From: Fibrobacter sp.
Lineage (GTDB): Bacteria; Fibrobacterota; Fibrobacteria; Fibrobacterales; Fibrobacteraceae
Assembly (NCBI GenBank): GCA_021443065.1
Contig: JABUUR010000339.1
Span: forward strand, 1 to 8,074
Length of the DNA: 8,074 bases
Direction of reading: 5' to 3'
The notes under the pieces are model-generated. The model saw only the letters and a list, made by a program, of their open reading frames with translations, searched no databases and was not told the DNA's origin. Shown in pieces: positions 6,075 through 8,074 of the stretch (the first letter of the stretch is position 1; each line of letters opens with the position of its first letter). Position numbers and translations under genes: made by a program.

Positions 6075-6104
6075 ATAGTAAAAAAAAAAAACTTTTTTCA
6101 ACAA
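6075..6104 (-). promoter_or_regulatory. Candidate promoter of the four-gene cluster with homopolymer spacer
   Basis: On the minus strand TTGTTG (6099-6104) and TACTAT (6075-6080) are separated by 18 bases made almost wholly of AAAAAAG and a run of T; the run totals 12 bases including the first T of the -10. The leader would be about 28 bases and ends in a perfect AAGGAG. A second, weaker option lies upstream with TATTAT at 6112-6117. Because the T run sits in the spacer, slippage would change -35/-10 spacing. Confidence 0.5.
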
Positions 6105-6175
6105 AAATCGGATAATATTCAAAACATTTGACATTTTTCACACTTATCCAGACACACAATCTCTCCATCTTGTAC

Positions 6176-6214
6176 AAAAAAAGCCCACAGCATCACAGCC
6201 ACAGACTTTTTTTT
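6176..6214 (-). terminator. Intrinsic terminator downstream of the CE1 esterase
   Basis: On the minus strand AAAAAAGTC (6204-6212) can pair with GGCTTTTTT (6177-6185), followed by a T run continuing to 6176. The loop region is GT-rich with weak inner pairing. It lies 20 bases past the esterase stop codon and upstream of the promoter for the lipoprotein cluster, so it probably separates the two transcripts. T runs exist on both sides, so weak activity in the other direction is possible. Confidence 0.6.
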
Positions 6215-6234
6215 ATTTTTTTTTACAAAACACT

Positions 6235-7731
6235 TTACTTTACGGTAAACACCTTGTGGGCGTTTCCGCTCTTTACGATGTACAGGCCCTTATCCAGATT
6301 CATGGCGTTCAGCATGGTTTGAATATCTGTGGTGCGAACGTTATTCAGTTTGCACACAAAGGTACCCTTGATGTTGTACACCGCAAAGTTGCTTGCGCCG
6401 TTAAGCAAGGCAAAATTCTTGACAAGGCCTGCAGGGTCCTCACCGGGTTTATCCCCGGAATTCACCTCTTCGGCAGTAATCTTTTCAAGCTTTACGTTGT
6501 CAATGAATACAGAACCCGTGGCAAGGCCCGCATTGATTGAAATGCGTCCGTTTTCATCGGTAGCCTCGTTCATGGTGAACTTGATTTCGTAAGTCTTCGA
6601 AGATGTTCCCAGGTCAAAAGTCTTCGCCTCGCCAAGGTAACTTGTCCAGGGGTCCGTATCCTTTTCAAGGTTCACTTCCAAGGTGCGGGCCACAGAGGCG
6701 TAGGCGTCAAAGGTCAGCTTGTAGCTCTGGCCCTTTTCGTAGTGCATGCCGTTCTGGATAACCTGTACATCGTAGGCGTTGGTACCCACCTTGCTGACGC
6801 TGATTTCACCCTTGCCCTCGTTGTACTTGAAAGTTCCTTCGCCGCTGTGTACCGTCAGTTTCCAGCCGGCAGTCTTCAAGGAATCGGAGAAGGTTCCGTT
6901 AAACACTGTATCTCTGTTGGTAGGTACTTCGATTGCCTCGGCAACCCCATCCAGGGAGTACTGCTTCACGAAATTCCAGATGTCCGAAACCTCGTTCTGC
7001 GAAGGCATGTGGCCACGGCCTTCCAATTTCAAATGCTTTACATAGACTCCGCCATCGCAAGGGCCCCAGGAGTACAAGGTCGCCTTGTCGCCGGTGTGGG
7101 GATAATTATTGATGGAATCCGCCTTGGCAGGGCAGTTGAACTGCATGCGGTAACTGCTCAAATTGCTTTCCAGGTTGCCATAGCCCACCACGTCATCGGA
7201 GGTACCGTGGGTATGGAAAATAGGCACAGGCCGCATGGCAGTGCCAGGGCCGCCCATCAGGTAGCCGGAGCAGGGGGCAAAGGCAGCAATTTTATCTGCA
7301 ATCTTACCCATGGAATGGTAAGAGAACATACCGCCCATGGAAAATCCCGACATATACACACGCTTAGTGTCAATGCCGTAGTCCTTGGCCAGCTGCGCGA
7401 TGATTTCAGTGACCCACTTGGTATCCTGATCGCCGCTAATATCCCAAGTGCTAAAGCCTGTACCGCCCCTAGGGTAAGCCACCACAAGGCCTGCCGTATC
7501 GGCTACGGTTTCCCAGTGGGTATTCTGCTGCTGGTAACTGGGGTCCTGGTCCATGCCATGGAACGAAAGCAGCAGGGGGCTATTTGCCGCAAGTCCCGAT
7601 GGGGCGTACACATGGACGTCTCGACCGGACACCGAAATTTTCTTGTAGTCGTTTATGGATTTTCCACCGCCGCCGCCCCATTGGGCAAAGGAAACGGACG
7701 CTGCAACGAACAGCAGGGGGATTACTTTCAT
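6235..7731 (-). CDS. Secreted CE1/LpqC-type esterase with carbohydrate-binding module and C-terminal sorting-like domain
   Basis: The 498-residue protein has a signal peptide (1-16, cleavage after SFA), a short Gly-rich segment (19-23), an alpha/beta-hydrolase domain (about 28-260), a CBM4/9-like beta-sandwich (about 272-420), a Gly/Pro/Glu linker and a C-terminal module (about 436-498). The hydrolase part is of the PHB-depolymerase/feruloyl-acetylxylan esterase type: HGMDQD (58-63) for the oxyanion hole, GFSMGG with nucleophile Ser131, HGTSDD with Asp179 as likely acid, and GRGH with His241. Enzymes of this type release ferulate or acetyl groups from xylan side chains; which one is not decidable here. 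The binding module has FNGTFSDSLKTAGW and ends with GSVFIDNVKLEKI, typical for such domains. The tail (VYNIKGTFVCKL, GLYIVKSGNAHKVFTVK) resembles type IX secretion signals. AAGGAG lies 8 bases before the ATG. Confidence 0.88.
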   Translation of the reverse strand: MKVIPLLFVAASVSFAQWGGGGGKSINDYKKISVSGRDVHVYAPSGLAANSPLLLSFHGMDQDPSYQQQNTHWETVADTAGLVVAYPRGGTGFSTWDISGDQDTKWVTEIIAQLAKDYGIDTKRVYMSGFSMGGMFSYHSMGKIADKIAAFAPCSGYLMGGPGTAMRPVPIFHTHGTSDDVVGYGNLESNLSSYRMQFNCPAKADSINNYPHTGDKATLYSWGPCDGGVYVKHLKLEGRGHMPSQNEVSDIWNFVKQYSLDGVAEAIEVPTNRDTVFNGTFSDSLKTAGWKLTVHSGEGTFKYNEGKGEISVSKVGTNAYDVQVIQNGMHYEKGQSYKLTFDAYASVARTLEVNLEKDTDPWTSYLGEAKTFDLGTSSKTYEIKFTMNEATDENGRISINAGLATGSVFIDNVKLEKITAEEVNSGDKPGEDPAGLVKNFALLNGASNFAVYNIKGTFVCKLNNVRTTDIQTMLNAMNLDKGLYIVKSGNAHKVFTVK

Positions 7732-7786
7732 TATAGGAACTCCTTTTACGGCAAAATCAACAGCCGTACTCTCAACCTGCCTAAAA

Positions 7787-7814
7787 AATATATCCGCAGG
7801 TTTAAAAAGGTCGA
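7787..7814 (-). promoter_or_regulatory. Candidate promoter for the CE1 esterase gene
   Basis: On the minus strand TATATT (7787-7792) is preceded at 16 bases by TCGACC (7809-7814), four matches of six to the -35 consensus. The predicted leader is about 50 bases and includes the AAGGAG ribosome site at 7740-7745. The assignment is from consensus only. Confidence 0.4.
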
Positions 7815-7920
7815 TCCAGCATTAAAAAAGCATTGTAAAGAAAAACAACACCAATAAACAAAAACAGCTACAAAGTTGCGGGTGTTTGTCGCGACGGTGT
7901 TCCGCATTGTGCGTCACTAT

Positions 7921-8010
7921 GGATTCTATCGCTCCACTACGTTCCGCTCCAGAATGACAAGAGGCGGTCGCTCCAGAATGACAGTCTCGCGTTGTCACAC
8001 TGGAGGGGCG
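7921..8010 (-). repeat. Second dispersed repeat family, GTCATTCTGGAGCG type
   Basis: Read on the minus strand, TGTCATTCTGGAGCG occurs twice (7945-7959 and 7969-7983); the first copy runs on through GAACGTAGTGGAGCGATAG to AATCC near 7921. A degenerate copy in the opposite orientation, GTCACACTGGAG, lies at 7994-8005 and pairs with 7971-7982 at 10 of 12 positions to give a hairpin with an 11-base loop. The GTCATYCYGG core is shared with the cluster at 469-680, so the two may be variants of one repeat class. There is no coding frame of note. Confidence 0.7.
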
Positions 8011-8074
8011 AAGTCCCGATAAATTTAGATTTTGCTAATTAGCTTAAATTAAACATCCGTACTTGCGAAGTAGG
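8011..8074. other. A/T-rich window end with a small palindrome
   Basis: The last bases hold the palindrome GCTAATTAGC (8034-8043) flanked by AATTTA (8022-8027) and TAAATT (8045-8050). It could be an operator or promoter region of a gene beyond the window, but no start codon with a ribosome site is visible here. Confidence 0.25.

Noticed and set aside
6127..6132. Perfect TTGACA -35 box on the plus strand
   Set aside because: No -10 hexamer follows at 16-18 bases and no plus-strand gene lies downstream.
6742..7857. Long plus-strand open frame (371 codons) opposite the CE1 esterase
   Set aside because: It is antisense to a gene with clear catalytic motifs and signal peptide; its translation has no recognisable domain and no good ribosome site.

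Overview
The window looks like a piece of a Fibrobacter chromosome (Fibrobacterota). The basis is indirect: secreted carbohydrate-active esterases with Ser/Thr/Pro-rich linkers and C-terminal modules resembling type IX secretion sorting domains, several small envelope lipoproteins, a base composition near 50% G+C, and dispersed GTCATCCCGG-type intergenic repeats. No rRNA, tRNA, IS element or CRISPR array was seen, so the genus call is inference.

Layout. Positions 1-267 hold the 3' end of a Nudix (MutT-like) gene. Positions 268-851 have no gene; they hold an orphan-looking intrinsic terminator (416-463), seven GTCATCCCGG units (469-680) and a mosaic of hairpins ending in a 20-bp direct repeat that overlaps the stop codon of the next gene. 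A minus-strand LptE-type lipoprotein gene (852-1367) is divergent from a plus-strand secreted SGNH/GDSL esterase gene (1470-2510). From 6039 down to 2604 on the minus strand runs a compact four-gene cluster: an LPP20-type lipoprotein, a second larger lipoprotein with an LPP20-like N-terminus, a TlpA-like thioredoxin, and a FecR-domain protein whose C-terminus is a close paralogue of the first lipoprotein. Upstream of it on the same strand, behind its own promoter and terminator, lies a secreted multidomain CE1-type esterase (6235-7731). The right end (7732-8074) is a promoter region followed by a second family of dispersed repeats.

How the genes may fit together. Two secreted esterases, one SGNH and one CE1 with a carbohydrate-binding module, fit plant-polysaccharide de-esterification by a fibre degrader. 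LptE belongs to LPS assembly in the outer membrane. The four-gene cluster is the most interesting unit: three proteins carry related LPP20-like domains, all four carry export signals, and a periplasmic-type WCxPC thioredoxin sits among them, next to a lipoprotein with four non-lipid cysteines. This suggests an envelope complex with a dedicated redox helper and a FecR-type ligand-binding subunit. Its function cannot be read from sequence. The promoter proposed for the cluster has a 12-base homopolymer running through its -35/-10 spacer, which could make its expression phase-variable.
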